A stretch of DNA of 64,000 bases from Kibdelosporangium philippinense (GCF_021390435.2 NZ_JAJVCN010000002.1:186001-250000), one strand, 5' to 3'; counted from the first letter of the stretch, positions 17,405-25,978 are shown. Notes: a model not told the origin generated them from the letters alone. Numbers and translations are program-made.

Positions 17405-17533
17405 AGCAACCAGCGCTGGGTCAGAAGAAGCCCGCACCGTGGGGGGTTTGGGGGGCTCGGCCCCCCAACATAATGACGAAGACGCCCCCAGCGAAGTTGC
17501 GAAGCAACGAGCAGGGGGCGTCTAAGTCGAGTG
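17405..17533 (-). repeat. composite terminator repeat, copy A
   Basis: Read on the minus strand it has three dyads. GACGCCCCC/GGGGGCGTC (17481-17522) carries an inner GTTGC-GAA-GCAAC. TTGGGGGGC/GCCCCCCAA (17448-17468) follows, then palindrome CCAGCGCTGG (17410-17419) with a T-rich tail. The same arrangement lies after tRNA-Ala at 48012-48147. It sits downstream of the TPR gene fragment. Confidence 0.75.
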
Positions 17534-17667
17534 GGCTGCCGACGGAATCCGATGATCAGCGGCTACAGGGTGATGTTGGTGGTGTTGTTCCCGCGCTCCT
17601 GGTGATCGTTTCCCTGCCCGCACGGTCCAGGCAAAGGCCACTGGGGGTATCTGGTGTCAACCGCTAG

Positions 17668-17875
17668 CTAGGTGTTGTCGAGGTCATCGAGTTGTCGCTG
17701 CACGCGTTCGGCGTCACCGTTGCGGCCTTGTTGCATGTACAGCAGCCGTGCTTCGTTCCACGCGTCGTGGGCTTGCTTCTGCCTGCGGAGGGCGGAGTAA
17801 GGGTGGCCGAGTCGCCGACGGCGTCATACGCCTGTTCCTGAATCAGGCGCCGTCTTCCAAGAAGGGATCCGGTGC
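17668..17875 (-). pseudogene. C-terminal fragment of a TPR protein
   Basis: Translation of the minus strand gives LLGRRRLIQEQAYDAVGDS and, after a frameshift near 17812-17824, GHPYSALRRQKQAHDAWNEA followed by RLLYMQQGRNGDAERVQRQL and a TAG stop at 17668. This is the usual last TPR helix pair and tail of actinobacterial NB-ARC/TPR proteins. No start or upstream domain is attached. It is probably the detached 3' end of the NLR-like gene at 18304-19446. The frame stays open for 34 codons beyond the TAG. Confidence 0.65.
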
Positions 17876-17933
17876 CAGGCCAACCATCTTCGACGTTTGA
17901 CCGGCCACCCCATTTTACCGAAGGATGCTGGCC

Positions 17934-18074
17934 TTAGAAGCAGTAAATCACTCCGCCAGGGCCAATCACGCATTCTTCCTGCGGCGCGGTGGTTGCACTA
18001 GCTGGCATGGCGATCAATGTAGTGGAAAGTGCCGCGAAAACGGCGCAGGCGAGCAGCTTGAGCTTTGTGGACAT
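17934..18074 (-). CDS. small secreted Cys-containing peptide
   Basis: A 46-residue open frame not previously called. Its ATG (18074) follows an excellent ribosome site (AGGGGAG, six bases before the ATG). Residues 1-27 form a clean signal peptide (MSTKLKLLACAVFAALS, then a hydrophobic run ending MPASA). The predicted mature part is only about 19-20 residues, TTAPQEECVIGPGGVIYCF, with two Cys able to form a disulfide loop. No family was recognised. It sits between the two fragments of an NLR-like gene. Function is open: a signalling, toxic or surface peptide are all possible. Confidence 0.62.
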   Translation of the reverse strand: MSTKLKLLACAVFAALSTTLIAMPASATTAPQEECVIGPGGVIYCF

Positions 18075-18303
18075 GGTTACTCCCCTATGAATGTCGATGG
18101 GCGAACGAAGATACTAACGATAAGTGAGTTTGTTCACCGGACGGCGCCCTGTCACTAGCTGGCATCGCGTTTGGCAATTTCTCGCCCTAAGACAATTGTA
18201 ACTGCACCTCGAACAGCCCTGGAGAACACACGAGTGGCCATGGCGTGCCCCACGCTAGGACGGGACTCCCCGCAGGTCAGCAGGCACGGCAGGCACGGTT
18301 ACG

Positions 18304-19446
18304 TCATCGGCGCGTACGCGCCAGCTTCAGCAGCTCGGCCAATCGTTGGTTTCCGGCCGTTGCTACCAGGAGCCGTACATCCTCCAGGGCTGTTGGTTGA
18401 CCAGCAGGGCTGAAGCCGCGCAGGTCTGCGAACAACTGGCCGTCGGGAAATCGGCGCAGATTATGGTGTGCCCAGGTCAAGGCGAGCCAAGTCTTGCCGA
18501 TGCCGCCGGTGCCGCCCACCGCAGTGATCGTCACGATCCCCGGCTGTTCGGCGGTCTGACCAGGTACCTGGTCGAGGTAGGCCAGTTCAGTGGCGCGGCC
18601 GGTGAACAACCGCAGTGCGGCCGGTAGTTGGCGCGGCACCGCACCCGCCTGTGGCGTGGGTGGTGAGGTGTGGCGCGCGAGAAGTTCGAAGGCGAACGCG
18701 GCCGCGTGCCGGGACGCAGTCGGCTGCCAATGGGCGTCAGCGTCCTCGGTTTTGCAGGACAACAGGTCCGAGATCCCGCGTACCACCAGGGCTTGGACGG
18801 CGTCGTTGACGTAGGCGCCGTGCAGGCAGCCGTGTCCTTCCATCTCGACCGCGGCCGCATCTCCACAGTGCTGGCTCAGGAATTGGGCTGTGGGCGAGTG
18901 TTGGTCGGCGACGACCTTTCCTCCTGCGGCGATCGGCCGCACCAGCGCTTTCGGAACACCGTCCACCCTGGCAATCGGATCGGTATCGAAGACACGATGT
19001 TGCCACGCGTTGTCCCGCACGAGTTTGCGAGCACGTGCCAGCAGCCTGTGTGAGGGTGCGGCGGATTTGATGCGGGGTTGGTAGTCGGTGGCGGTGTCCT
19101 TGCCGGACTCGTAGTCGTAGACGTGGTCGGCGATCACCACGTCGCCCAGGGTGACGTCTTTGCGGCCTCCGACGACGCCGACGAACAGCACCAGTTGTGG
19201 CTGGAACACTGCTACGGCGCGTTCCACCTCGACTCCGGCTTGGGTGTTTCCGGCACCGCTTTGGGCCAGTGCGACGGTCCAATGGCCGTGGTCGGTGAGG
19301 AAGGTGCCGATCTCGTAGAGGGTGCCGCGTTCTTCGCGTTCGGTGAACGGGCCGTCCAGGTGTGCGCGCACGGCTAGGTATTCCACGTCCAGCGCGGCAC
19401 AGATCACCACGGTGCCCGACACGGTGTCATTGCTGCTGGTGGTCAC
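18304..19446 (-). pseudogene. truncated nucleosidase (PNP) - NB-ARC NLR-like protein
   Basis: The 380-residue frame starts with a purine nucleoside phosphorylase/MTA-nucleosidase domain (about 10-240: VVICAALDVEYLAVRAHL, FVGVVGGRKDVTLGDVVIAD, VEMEGHG). It continues with the FTGRATELAYLD linker and an NB-ARC P-loop (VGGTGGIGKTWLALTWAHHN, about 313-332), then stops 50 residues later. Intact family members continue through the NTPase core into TPRs. A matching TPR tail lies 0.4-0.6 kb downstream, so the middle has been lost or rearranged. The start GTG has GGAGGGGG upstream. An IS1380 element is inserted 13 bases before the start codon. The nucleosidase domain itself appears intact and could still be made. 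Confidence 0.72.
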
Positions 19447-19459
19447 GATGCCCCCTCCG

Positions 19460-21188
19460 CTAGCCCTGAGTATTCATGGCGATCTTGATTCGGGCGCCGT
19501 GTCGGAACAGGGAAAAGTGCTCCTGAGCTGGGAAGATGAGGTTGCTAATGCCTGTTCTTACCCATGAAGCTCTGGAGCACTTTCGACGTGGATGTTACTG
19601 GGTGGTCGCGGGATCTGGCGGTAGAAGTCGGTGGGCGTGGCGTGGTCAGTCATGCCGGGACCGCGGCGGTGCGGTTGCTGGCCGACCGCACCGGGTTGAC
19701 GGAAGGCTTGTCGCGGGCGATGGCGCGGCGTGGGTTCATGCCGGTGCATGACCGTGGCCGGGTGTTCGCCGACACCGCGGTGTTGATCGCTGACGGCGGG
19801 CGGGTCCTGTCGGATCTGGCTGTCCTGCGCGATCAGGCCGAACTGTTCGGGCCGGTCGCCTCAGATCCGACGTTGTGGCGCACGTTGGACGCGGTCGGTC
19901 AGGTGCAGCGCAACAAGATCGCCCGTGTGCGTGCCCGGATCCGCGAGCATGTGTGGTCGTTGATCGAGCGACGGCACGGCCGGATTCCGCCGTCGCGGGT
20001 GGCCGACCGTGATCTGGGCACGACCGTGGTGGTCCGGTTGGATGGTTCGCTGGTGATCGCGCACTCGGACAAACAACTCGCCGCGGGAACCTACAAGGGC
20101 AGCTTCGGTCATCATCCGCTGCTGGCCATGTGTGACAACACCGGCGAATCGCTGGCCCTGTTGCTGCGCACAGGAAGCGCCGGATCCAACACGACAGCTG
20201 ATCACCTCGAGGTCCTCGACGCCGCGATCGCCCAGATCCCGGCGAAACATCGAAGGAACCTTCTAGTCACCGTGGACGGCGCGGGCGCCTCCCACGGTCT
20301 CATCAAGTACATCACCGCGCTGAACGCCAAGCCAGGCAGGCAGGCGCACTACAGCGTCGGCTGGGAACTCGGTGCGCGGGAACGAGCCGCGATCGGCCGT
20401 GTCCCCGCGAAGGCATGGCAGGCAGTGCTCGATCACCACGGCGATCCTCGGCCGCTGGACAAAGCCGGCGTGGTGGAACTGACCGCGCTACTACGTCACC
20501 ACCCCGACGGGGACCAACTGGAGAACTGGCCGGCCGATCTGCGGATCATCTGTCGTCGTGAGAAACCCCACCCCGGCGCACAGTTGTCCCTGTTCGAAGA
20601 AGCCGACGGCTGGCGCTACCAACTGGTGGCCACCAACACCCCGGGCAGCGGTTCGGGCGCCACCGTCCAGTTCCTGGAAGCCCGTCACCGCCCGCACGCC
20701 CGAGTCGAGGACCACGTCCGCTGCGGCAAGCAAACCGGCCTCGGTCACCTGCCCTCCACCAAGATCGAGATCAACCGGGCCTGGTGTCTGGCCGCCACCA
20801 TCGCCATCGACCTGCTCGCCTGGCTGCGCCTGCTCTGCCTTGAGGGCACCCTCGCCAAAGCCGAACCCAAAACCCTGCGCTACCGGCTACTGCACACCGC
20901 CGCCCGCATCGTCCGCGGCCAACGCAAACGCAAGATCAAAATCCCGGAAACCTGGCCCTGGGCCGACCCTCTCGCCGCCTGCCTCCGGGCAGCGCTGGCC
21001 CTGCCACCACCAACTCGATGACCCCTGTCCCTGCCCCTCGACCTGAAAGGCCCGCCCCCCAACCCGGCGCCCAGCCAACACCGGCGGCCGGGCTCGAACC
21101 CTGACCATCACCACACAGCAACCAACTCAAGATCAACATCCGAACCGGCACAGGCGGACACGTCACCCACGTGAATGATCAAGGCTAG
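19460..21188 (+). mobile_element. IS1380-family insertion sequence with CTAG target duplication
   Basis: The element runs 19464-21184 (1,721 bases). Its ends are imperfect inverted repeats: left CCCTGAGTATTCATGG, right (reversed) CCTTGATCATTCACGT. CTAG is directly repeated at 19460-19463 and 21185-21188, the 4-base duplication expected of IS1380. It carries one transposase gene and looks complete. Confidence 0.85.
19564..21021 (+). CDS. IS1380 family transposase
   Basis: A 485-residue DDE transposase spanning most of the element. The catalytic acidic residues are visible in VVRLDGSLVIAH (first Asp, about residue 158), VTVDGAGASHG (second Asp, about 238) and PSTKIEINRAWCLA (Glu, about 401). 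Length and motif spacing fit IS1380 transposases. The frame is intact, so the element may still be mobile. The ATG at 19564 starts just inside the left end; the terminal inverted repeat lies 85-100 bases upstream. Confidence 0.92.
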   Translation: MKLWSTFDVDVTGWSRDLAVEVGGRGVVSHAGTAAVRLLADRTGLTEGLSRAMARRGFMPVHDRGRVFADTAVLIADGGRVLSDLAVLRDQAELFGPVASDPTLWRTLDAVGQVQRNKIARVRARIREHVWSLIERRHGRIPPSRVADRDLGTTVVVRLDGSLVIAHSDKQLAAGTYKGSFGHHPLLAMCDNTGESLALLLRTGSAGSNTTADHLEVLDAAIAQIPAKHRRNLLVTVDGAGASHGLIKYITALNAKPGRQAHYSVGWELGARERAAIGRVPAKAWQAVLDHHGDPRPLDKAGVVELTALLRHHPDGDQLENWPADLRIICRREKPHPGAQLSLFEEADGWRYQLVATNTPGSGSGATVQFLEARHRPHARVEDHVRCGKQTGLGHLPSTKIEINRAWCLAATIAIDLLAWLRLLCLEGTLAKAEPKTLRYRLLHTAARIVRGQRKRKIKIPETWPWADPLAACLRAALALPPPTR

Positions 21189-21525
21189 TGGAACGGGTGG
21201 CTCAGCTGTGGCTCGGCGCCGGCCAGGTGCCGGATCGGCCGAGGCAGCGATGCGCCGATCGACTTTGGTTTTATCGGCTAGGAAGGACAAAATGGTGCGG
21301 TATCCGCCACAGAGACCACCTGATCGGCGACGGCGGTCATCCAGCCGGTATGCGAGCGTTGAGTCTTGGTATGGCGATTGTCGGCTGCAGCAGCCTGTTG
21401 TCTGGGCTTGTCTGAGGAGCCACGTGTCTGTCGCAGGCTTGTGTCTGTACCTGACTGGGTGATCTTGTTCATGGCGGTGCGGCTGTGGCCCTGTGTGAGG
21501 GCTTGTGTGCACTAGGTTTCGGCGC
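21189..21525. other. gene-free interval right of the IS1380 element
   Basis: About 340 bases between the IS right end and the wHTH gene. This should be the original upstream region of the NLR-like gene before insertion. I see no coding frame and no clear promoter; the sequence has repeated TGTCTG/GGCTTGTGTG words around 21405-21510. Confidence 0.35.
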
Positions 21526-22344
21526 GTGTCAGGGACCAGACAAGACGCGGGCGGGGTGTTGGCCGCCAAGCTGGACTCGGCGATTGAGGCGCGCGAGCGG
21601 CGCGTCGCGGTTCTGATGGACGAGTTGGCCCGCGCGCAGCATGAGGTGGGCAAGTATCGCGAGTTGCGGGTGTTGCTGGACCAGGTGCTCGATGAGCCGG
21701 GCATGGTGTCTGGTGCTGACGGCCCGGTTGGCGAGACGAGCGAGGCTCGCGACGCCGTAAAGGATCGTGGTGCCCGAACCAACGGGGCCGACGTTGACAG
21801 GCCGCGTGTTCCCGCCGCGGCGACGCTTGAGGCCACTATGGACAGTGTACCGAACGAGGCGCCCATCGATGACGTGTTCGAGGCGTTCACAGCTCGGCCG
21901 GGTCAAGTGATGTCCCCAGCCGAGATACTCGGGCTGTTCCCTGGCGCGTCACGTGTTCAGATCAGTGAGCGGCTGGGCCGGTTGGTGCGCCAGGGCAAGA
22001 TCATCCGGGTGGTTAAGGGTCGTTTCCGGTTCGACCTGCCGGCAGACGAAGCTGCTGGCCACGAGGCCCCACCCACCCCGCAACAGCAGCGCGAGGCTGA
22101 GAACGTGACGTTGCGGGAGCAGATCACGGTGATCATGCGGCAGGCACCAGGGCGTGGTTGGCGGCCTCGGGAGCTGGCTGCGGTCCTGACACACACGAAC
22201 CCTGACGACCTGTGGTCTCTGTTGCGGGACATGGCACACAGCAGCGAGATCGTGCAGGACGACGCCGGGCGATATTGGCCGTCACGTCCCTCCGGTGTGG
22301 TGGCCGCGCAGGCCGCCGATGGTCGGCAGGTGAGCATGGCGTAG
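21526..22344 (+). CDS. coiled-coil winged-helix-like DNA-binding protein
   Basis: A 272-residue protein taken from GTG 21526. The N-terminal third is a coiled coil (LDSAIEARERRVAVLMDELA, then VGKYRELRVLLDQVL), followed by a disordered linker. Two winged-helix-like units follow: MSPAEILGLFPGASRVQISE to VVKGRFRFDL (about 120-170), and GRGWRPRELAAVLTHTNPDD to RYWPSRPSG (about 205-255). No family name is assigned. A perfect terminator hairpin follows directly. It precedes a cassette of XRE, recombinase-like and transposase genes and may belong to the same mobile region. Confidence 0.6.
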   Translation: MSGTRQDAGGVLAAKLDSAIEARERRVAVLMDELARAQHEVGKYRELRVLLDQVLDEPGMVSGADGPVGETSEARDAVKDRGARTNGADVDRPRVPAAATLEATMDSVPNEAPIDDVFEAFTARPGQVMSPAEILGLFPGASRVQISERLGRLVRQGKIIRVVKGRFRFDLPADEAAGHEAPPTPQQQREAENVTLREQITVIMRQAPGRGWRPRELAAVLTHTNPDDLWSLLRDMAHSSEIVQDDAGRYWPSRPSGVVAAQAADGRQVSMA

Positions 22345-22353
22345 CACAAGAAA

Positions 22354-22383
22354 GCCGCCACCAAGCGTGAACTCGGTGGCGGC
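22354..22383 (+). terminator. terminator after the wHTH gene
   Basis: GCCGCCACC and GGTGGCGGC, nine perfect pairs around a 12-base loop, ten bases after the stop codon. Confidence 0.7.
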
Positions 22384-22479
22384 CGGTTGACAAGCACACC
22401 CCCACCTCGAACGACCCCAAACCTTCGCACGGACACGGGTTGTTCGAAGCCACACGGGGAGCCTCGTCGTGCTCGCACG

Positions 22480-22875
22480 CTAGCGGACGTCGCGTTTCCT
22501 CCGCTGGATTGTCACTCGTTCGGGGCTCTGCCGTGTCGTGTCCGCACGCCCCGAAAGGCCCGTATCCATGGTGTCCTGTCCTGACCACAGTGTCGGGTCC
22601 AGCGCGAACGAAGTCCCCAACGCTCGTTCCAGGTCGGCCAGCACCGCGATGGTCGGCCAGGCCAAACCGTCGATGATGTTGACGATCGTCTGCCGGTTGA
22701 CCGCCGCTGTCTTGCTGATCGCGTTGAGGCTGCTGCCGTTCTCGGCCAGCAGCCCGGTCAGGCGTGCGGAGATGCCTTGCGCGATCGCGGCGGCGTGGTC
22801 GCCGTCCAGTTCGGCGTGTGGCCAGTGGCCGGAGACCACGTGTTGACGGGGGGCTTGAGTGCGACGAGTACCCAT
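22480..22875 (-). CDS. XRE-type small regulator of the transposase cassette
   Basis: A 131-residue protein. The central helix-turn-helix (about 35-85: LTGLLAENGSSLNAISKTAA, then VNRQTIVNIIDGLAWP) is of XRE type, and both tails are basic and disordered. It is divergent from the recombinase-like gene with only 36 bases between the two start codons, so it probably regulates both directions. The ATG at 22875 opens directly into that short interval. Confidence 0.72.
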   Translation of the reverse strand: MGTRRTQAPRQHVVSGHWPHAELDGDHAAAIAQGISARLTGLLAENGSSLNAISKTAAVNRQTIVNIIDGLAWPTIAVLADLERALGTSFALDPTLWSGQDTMDTGLSGRADTTRQSPERVTIQRRKRDVR

Positions 22876-22911
22876 TCAGCCCACTCCCCACAGGGTTGCT
22901 ATTCGAATAGC

Positions 22912-23841
22912 ATGGCCGCTCCTGGAGTCTACGTGCCGAGGAGAGCGGTGGAGCGACGGATCGCGACCTACGTTCCGCGTGATGCCCCACCGGCTTGGGA
23001 CCGGGTCGCGGCCGGTGTCCGGTCCCTGGTGTCGCAGGCCAGCCCTGGCGTTCCGTATGAGACGGCCGAGTTGATGTCGGTGCTGGCCCGGCTGGCGATG
23101 TTCTGCGACGGGCACGGGATCACCAGCGCCGCGGAGTGGCTGGAACCGACCACGATCGACTGGTTTCTCGATCTGGGCTGCACTGCCGTGTCCTCGCACA
23201 CCCGCGCCACCTATCGCGCCAAGCTGCGTCGCCTGACCGAGGCCATCCACGGGGTCGACGGCGCCAAACCCATTGCACTGTCGGCCACGGACACTTCCCG
23301 CCCGTACACCACCCGGGAGCTGGCTGGGCTGTGGTCGTGGGCTCGGGGACAGCCCACTTCCGCGCTGCGGGCGGGTTGCACACAACTGCTGGCCCTCAGC
23401 CTGGGATGCGGTCTGGCCGCCGACGAAGTCATCGCCCTGCGCGCGGGCTGTGTGCGGACGGTCAGTAATGGTGTGGTCGTCGTCGAGGTCATCGGGCGAC
23501 GTGCGCGGCTGGTGGTCTGCCGCCAGCGGTGGGAGGCGGTGCTGGCTGAGCTGGCCAGTGCAGCGGGAAGTGGATTCTTCTTTCGCCCCAACGCAATCCG
23601 GGCGAAAAACCTGGTGTCGAACTTTCTGGCCAGGGCTCACCGGGGACCCACCACCCCGCCGGTCAAGCTCTCCCGGTTGCGCGATACCTGGATTGTGGAG
23701 CATCTCACCGCTGGGACGCCGCTGCCAGTGCTGGTGGCCGCCGCGGGCCTGGATGGTCTGTCTAGTCTGGACCGGCTGCTGCCGCACCTGCCGAGTGTCG
23801 GTGCGGATCGGGCGGAGAAGCATTTGCGCGACCTGTCGTGA
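22912..23841 (+). CDS. degenerate tyrosine-recombinase-like protein
   Basis: A 309-residue protein laid out like a Xer/phage integrase: an N-terminal SAM-like core-binding half (about 25-125) and a C-terminal catalytic-like half (about 130-300). Motif positions can be traced but are altered. The first catalytic Arg (normally GLR near LGCGLAADEVIALRAG) is Ala. The HxLRH box reads SRLRD, and the terminal Tyr position near LDRLLPHLPS has no Tyr. It is therefore probably catalytically dead and may act as a DNA-binding partner. Its stop overlaps the start of the transposase gene (GTGA), so the two are translated together. ATG 22912 is preferred to the longer in-frame start, which overlaps the divergent gene. 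Confidence 0.6.
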   Translation: MAAPGVYVPRRAVERRIATYVPRDAPPAWDRVAAGVRSLVSQASPGVPYETAELMSVLARLAMFCDGHGITSAAEWLEPTTIDWFLDLGCTAVSSHTRATYRAKLRRLTEAIHGVDGAKPIALSATDTSRPYTTRELAGLWSWARGQPTSALRAGCTQLLALSLGCGLAADEVIALRAGCVRTVSNGVVVVEVIGRRARLVVCRQRWEAVLAELASAAGSGFFFRPNAIRAKNLVSNFLARAHRGPTTPPVKLSRLRDTWIVEHLTAGTPLPVLVAAAGLDGLSSLDRLLPHLPSVGADRAEKHLRDLS

Positions 23842-25601
23842 ACGCCGCCGCGGCCGCTGAGATCCTGCTTGGCGACGAACTTGTTGCGGTGTCGGACGCC
23901 GAGGTGGACCGAGCCCGCGCCTACATCGACCAGACCGGTCTGGTCGAGTTCTTCACCACCGCGCTGGCCGACCGTCGCCGCAGCCCGGCTGGTCGTCCCC
24001 GCACGCTCACGATCGAAGCCTTGCTGGTCGGGTTGCTGCTGACCGCGGTCACCGACCGCACGGTGCTGTTGAGCGGCGTGAACATGCTGGTGCATCACCG
24101 CATCTCGCCCCGGTTCCGCCAACAGCTCGGTGTCCCAGATAGGCCACTGACCGCGAATGCGGTCGAAGCCTCCTACGCAGTGGTGCGCCGCCTGTTCCAC
24201 GCGATCGTCGAGGTGTTCGACGACTCGCCGAACCCGAAGAACCGCCGCTGGACCGAGGCCGAGTTCGCGGCCCGACTCACCCCGATGACACTCGGCGACC
24301 AGGCGCGACGCCGGGAATGTCGTGACTGGGTCAGCAACCGGGTCCTCGCGCCCAGCCTCACCGGCATGCTGGACATCCTGCGGGCATACCCGGCGACCGG
24401 CAGCTGTGTGGACGCCACCCCGATCAAGACCCATGCCCGCAAACCCTCCCGCACCAGCGGCATCGTGTCGGCCGACCCGGACGCAGGGCTCTACCTGCGC
24501 ACCAACGAATCCAAGCCCCCCGCCACACACCAAACATCGCCGAACAACACCGTGAAGCACAAGACATCCTCCGCGAGGGTTACCCAGAAAGTGGTCACCA
24601 AGAAGATCGTGAAAGAGCTGTACGGCTACGAGGCCACGCTGCTGGTCAACGGCTCCACCCGCCCAGTCGACGGCCGTATCGCCCCACCCGTGCTCGTCGG
24701 CGGCTACACCCTCGAACGTCCCGGACACCGGCCCGGCGCCGCCGCGACCGACGTACTGCGGCACGCGATCGTCAACGGCTGGCCCACTGGGCTGCTGGCC
24801 GGTGACCGGGCCTACAACAACAGCGACCCGGACACGTTCCAGCTGCCGGCCCGTGCTCTCGGGTTCGGGTTGGTGTTCGACTACCGCGATGACCAGCTCG
24901 GCGTCCAGGCCGAGCATGGTGGTGCGATCCAGGTCGAAGGCCACTGGCACTGCCCACACATGCCCACACCCCTGGTCGAGACCACACGACACTTCCGAGA
25001 CGAACACCACGACGAGGCGACCTGGCGGCGTCACTTGGCCGCTCGCGCCGCCTACGAGCTGCGGCCCAAAGCCAGCCCGGACGCCGAGGGCCATCAGCGG
25101 ATGCTCTGCCCCGCCGCCGGGCCCGCGCCCACGGTCCGCTGCCCCCTCAAGAAACCCTCGATGCGCCACACAGCCAAACCCACCGTGAACCCGGCGGCCA
25201 GCCCGGTCGAACCGCCCCAGATCTGCTCGCAACAATCGATCACAGTCCCACCCCAGGCAGGGGCCAAGCACGGCCAAGCGCTGCCTTACGCGAGCCCCGA
25301 ATGGGGTAACGCGTATCACACTCTTCGCAACGGAGTCGAAGGCACCAACGGCTACCTCAAAGACCCCACCAACACCAACCTCGAAAGCTCCGGAACCCGC
25401 CGCGTCCGCGGCATCGCCGCTGTCAGCTTCCTGGTCGGGTTTCAGCTCGCGGCCTCCAACCTGCGCAAACACGCCCACTGGCGACATGCTCACCCCATCG
25501 ACCCAGAGAAACCACCACAACGACGCGCACGACGCCGGTCAACCCGACCGCTCACCGAATGGGCACCCGCTTCAGCTGAACCAGAGCGTCACTACCGATA
25601 A
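23838..25601 (+). CDS. DDE-type transposase of a non-canonical cassette
   Basis: A 587-residue protein with a DDE layout: SCVDATPIKTHARKPS (first Asp, about residue 193), LLAGDRAYNNSDPDTF (second Asp, about 322) and TLRNGVEGTNGYLKDPTN (Glu, about 499). Homologues are often annotated only as hypothetical or transposase in actinobacteria. It starts at GTG 23838 inside the stop of the recombinase-like gene, so the pair is coupled. I could not find terminal inverted repeats bracketing it, unlike the IS1380 element, so it may be a multi-gene transposon or a domesticated unit. Confidence 0.7.
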   Translation: MNAAAAAEILLGDELVAVSDAEVDRARAYIDQTGLVEFFTTALADRRRSPAGRPRTLTIEALLVGLLLTAVTDRTVLLSGVNMLVHHRISPRFRQQLGVPDRPLTANAVEASYAVVRRLFHAIVEVFDDSPNPKNRRWTEAEFAARLTPMTLGDQARRRECRDWVSNRVLAPSLTGMLDILRAYPATGSCVDATPIKTHARKPSRTSGIVSADPDAGLYLRTNESKPPATHQTSPNNTVKHKTSSARVTQKVVTKKIVKELYGYEATLLVNGSTRPVDGRIAPPVLVGGYTLERPGHRPGAAATDVLRHAIVNGWPTGLLAGDRAYNNSDPDTFQLPARALGFGLVFDYRDDQLGVQAEHGGAIQVEGHWHCPHMPTPLVETTRHFRDEHHDEATWRRHLAARAAYELRPKASPDAEGHQRMLCPAAGPAPTVRCPLKKPSMRHTAKPTVNPAASPVEPPQICSQQSITVPPQAGAKHGQALPYASPEWGNAYHTLRNGVEGTNGYLKDPTNTNLESSGTRRVRGIAAVSFLVGFQLAASNLRKHAHWRHAHPIDPEKPPQRRARRRSTRPLTEWAPASAEPERHYR

Positions 25602-25670
25602 CCCCATCGGGCACTTTTCGACCCACACTCCGCGATCACGCGACACAAAACAAACGACCTCGACATACAA

Positions 25671-25698
25671 CAGGGGCGCCGCTTACGCGGCGCCCCTG
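25671..25698. terminator. terminator between transposase and tRNA-Leu
   Basis: CAGGGGCGCCGC and GCGGCGCCCCTG, twelve perfect pairs with loop TTAC. It lies between the convergent transposase gene and the minus-strand tRNA-Leu and could serve both. Confidence 0.75.
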
Positions 25699-25769
25699 AA
25701 AAAACCCTATTGGACAGCCAAACCTAATAACGTTGGTCTGACCAGGCTGATTTCGTCGTCAGCCCCGAG

Positions 25770-25852
25770 TGGGCGAGGAGGGAGTTGAACCCTCACGTCC
25801 TTTCGGACACACGGACCTGAACCGTGCGCGTCTGCCATTCCGCCACTCGCCC
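25770..25852 (-). tRNA. leuT: tRNA-Leu (CAG)
   Basis: An 83-base cloverleaf with a GGGCGAG/CTCGCCC acceptor stem, anticodon loop TTCAGGT (anticodon at 25817-25819), a long variable arm as expected for Leu, and T-loop GGTTCAACTCC. Its position next to fhaA matches mycobacteria. CCA is not encoded. Confidence 0.93.
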
Positions 25853-25978
25853 TGAAGTGACCGCGGAAGCGTAGCACGGTGTTTGGGGCCAGTTTGCAGG
25901 GGGTTGGAACATCCCGGTGTCTCTTGGGCCGCGCCCGGATACGATCGGGGGAGGAGCGTACGTGTGGAGGGATGATCT

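Noticed and set aside
17314..17667. 117-residue plus-strand frame through the composite terminator
   Set aside because: It runs across hairpins and the end of the TPR fragment; composition is not protein-like.
16848..18303. CRISPR array
   Set aside because: The repeats in this stretch are dispersed hairpins and short words; there is no regular repeat-spacer pattern and no cas gene in the window.
25770..25852. tRNA-Leu as attachment site of an integrated island (16.6-25.7 kb)
   Set aside because: I found no second copy of the tRNA 3' end at the far side of the accessory region, and the only recombinase-like protein lacks key catalytic residues.
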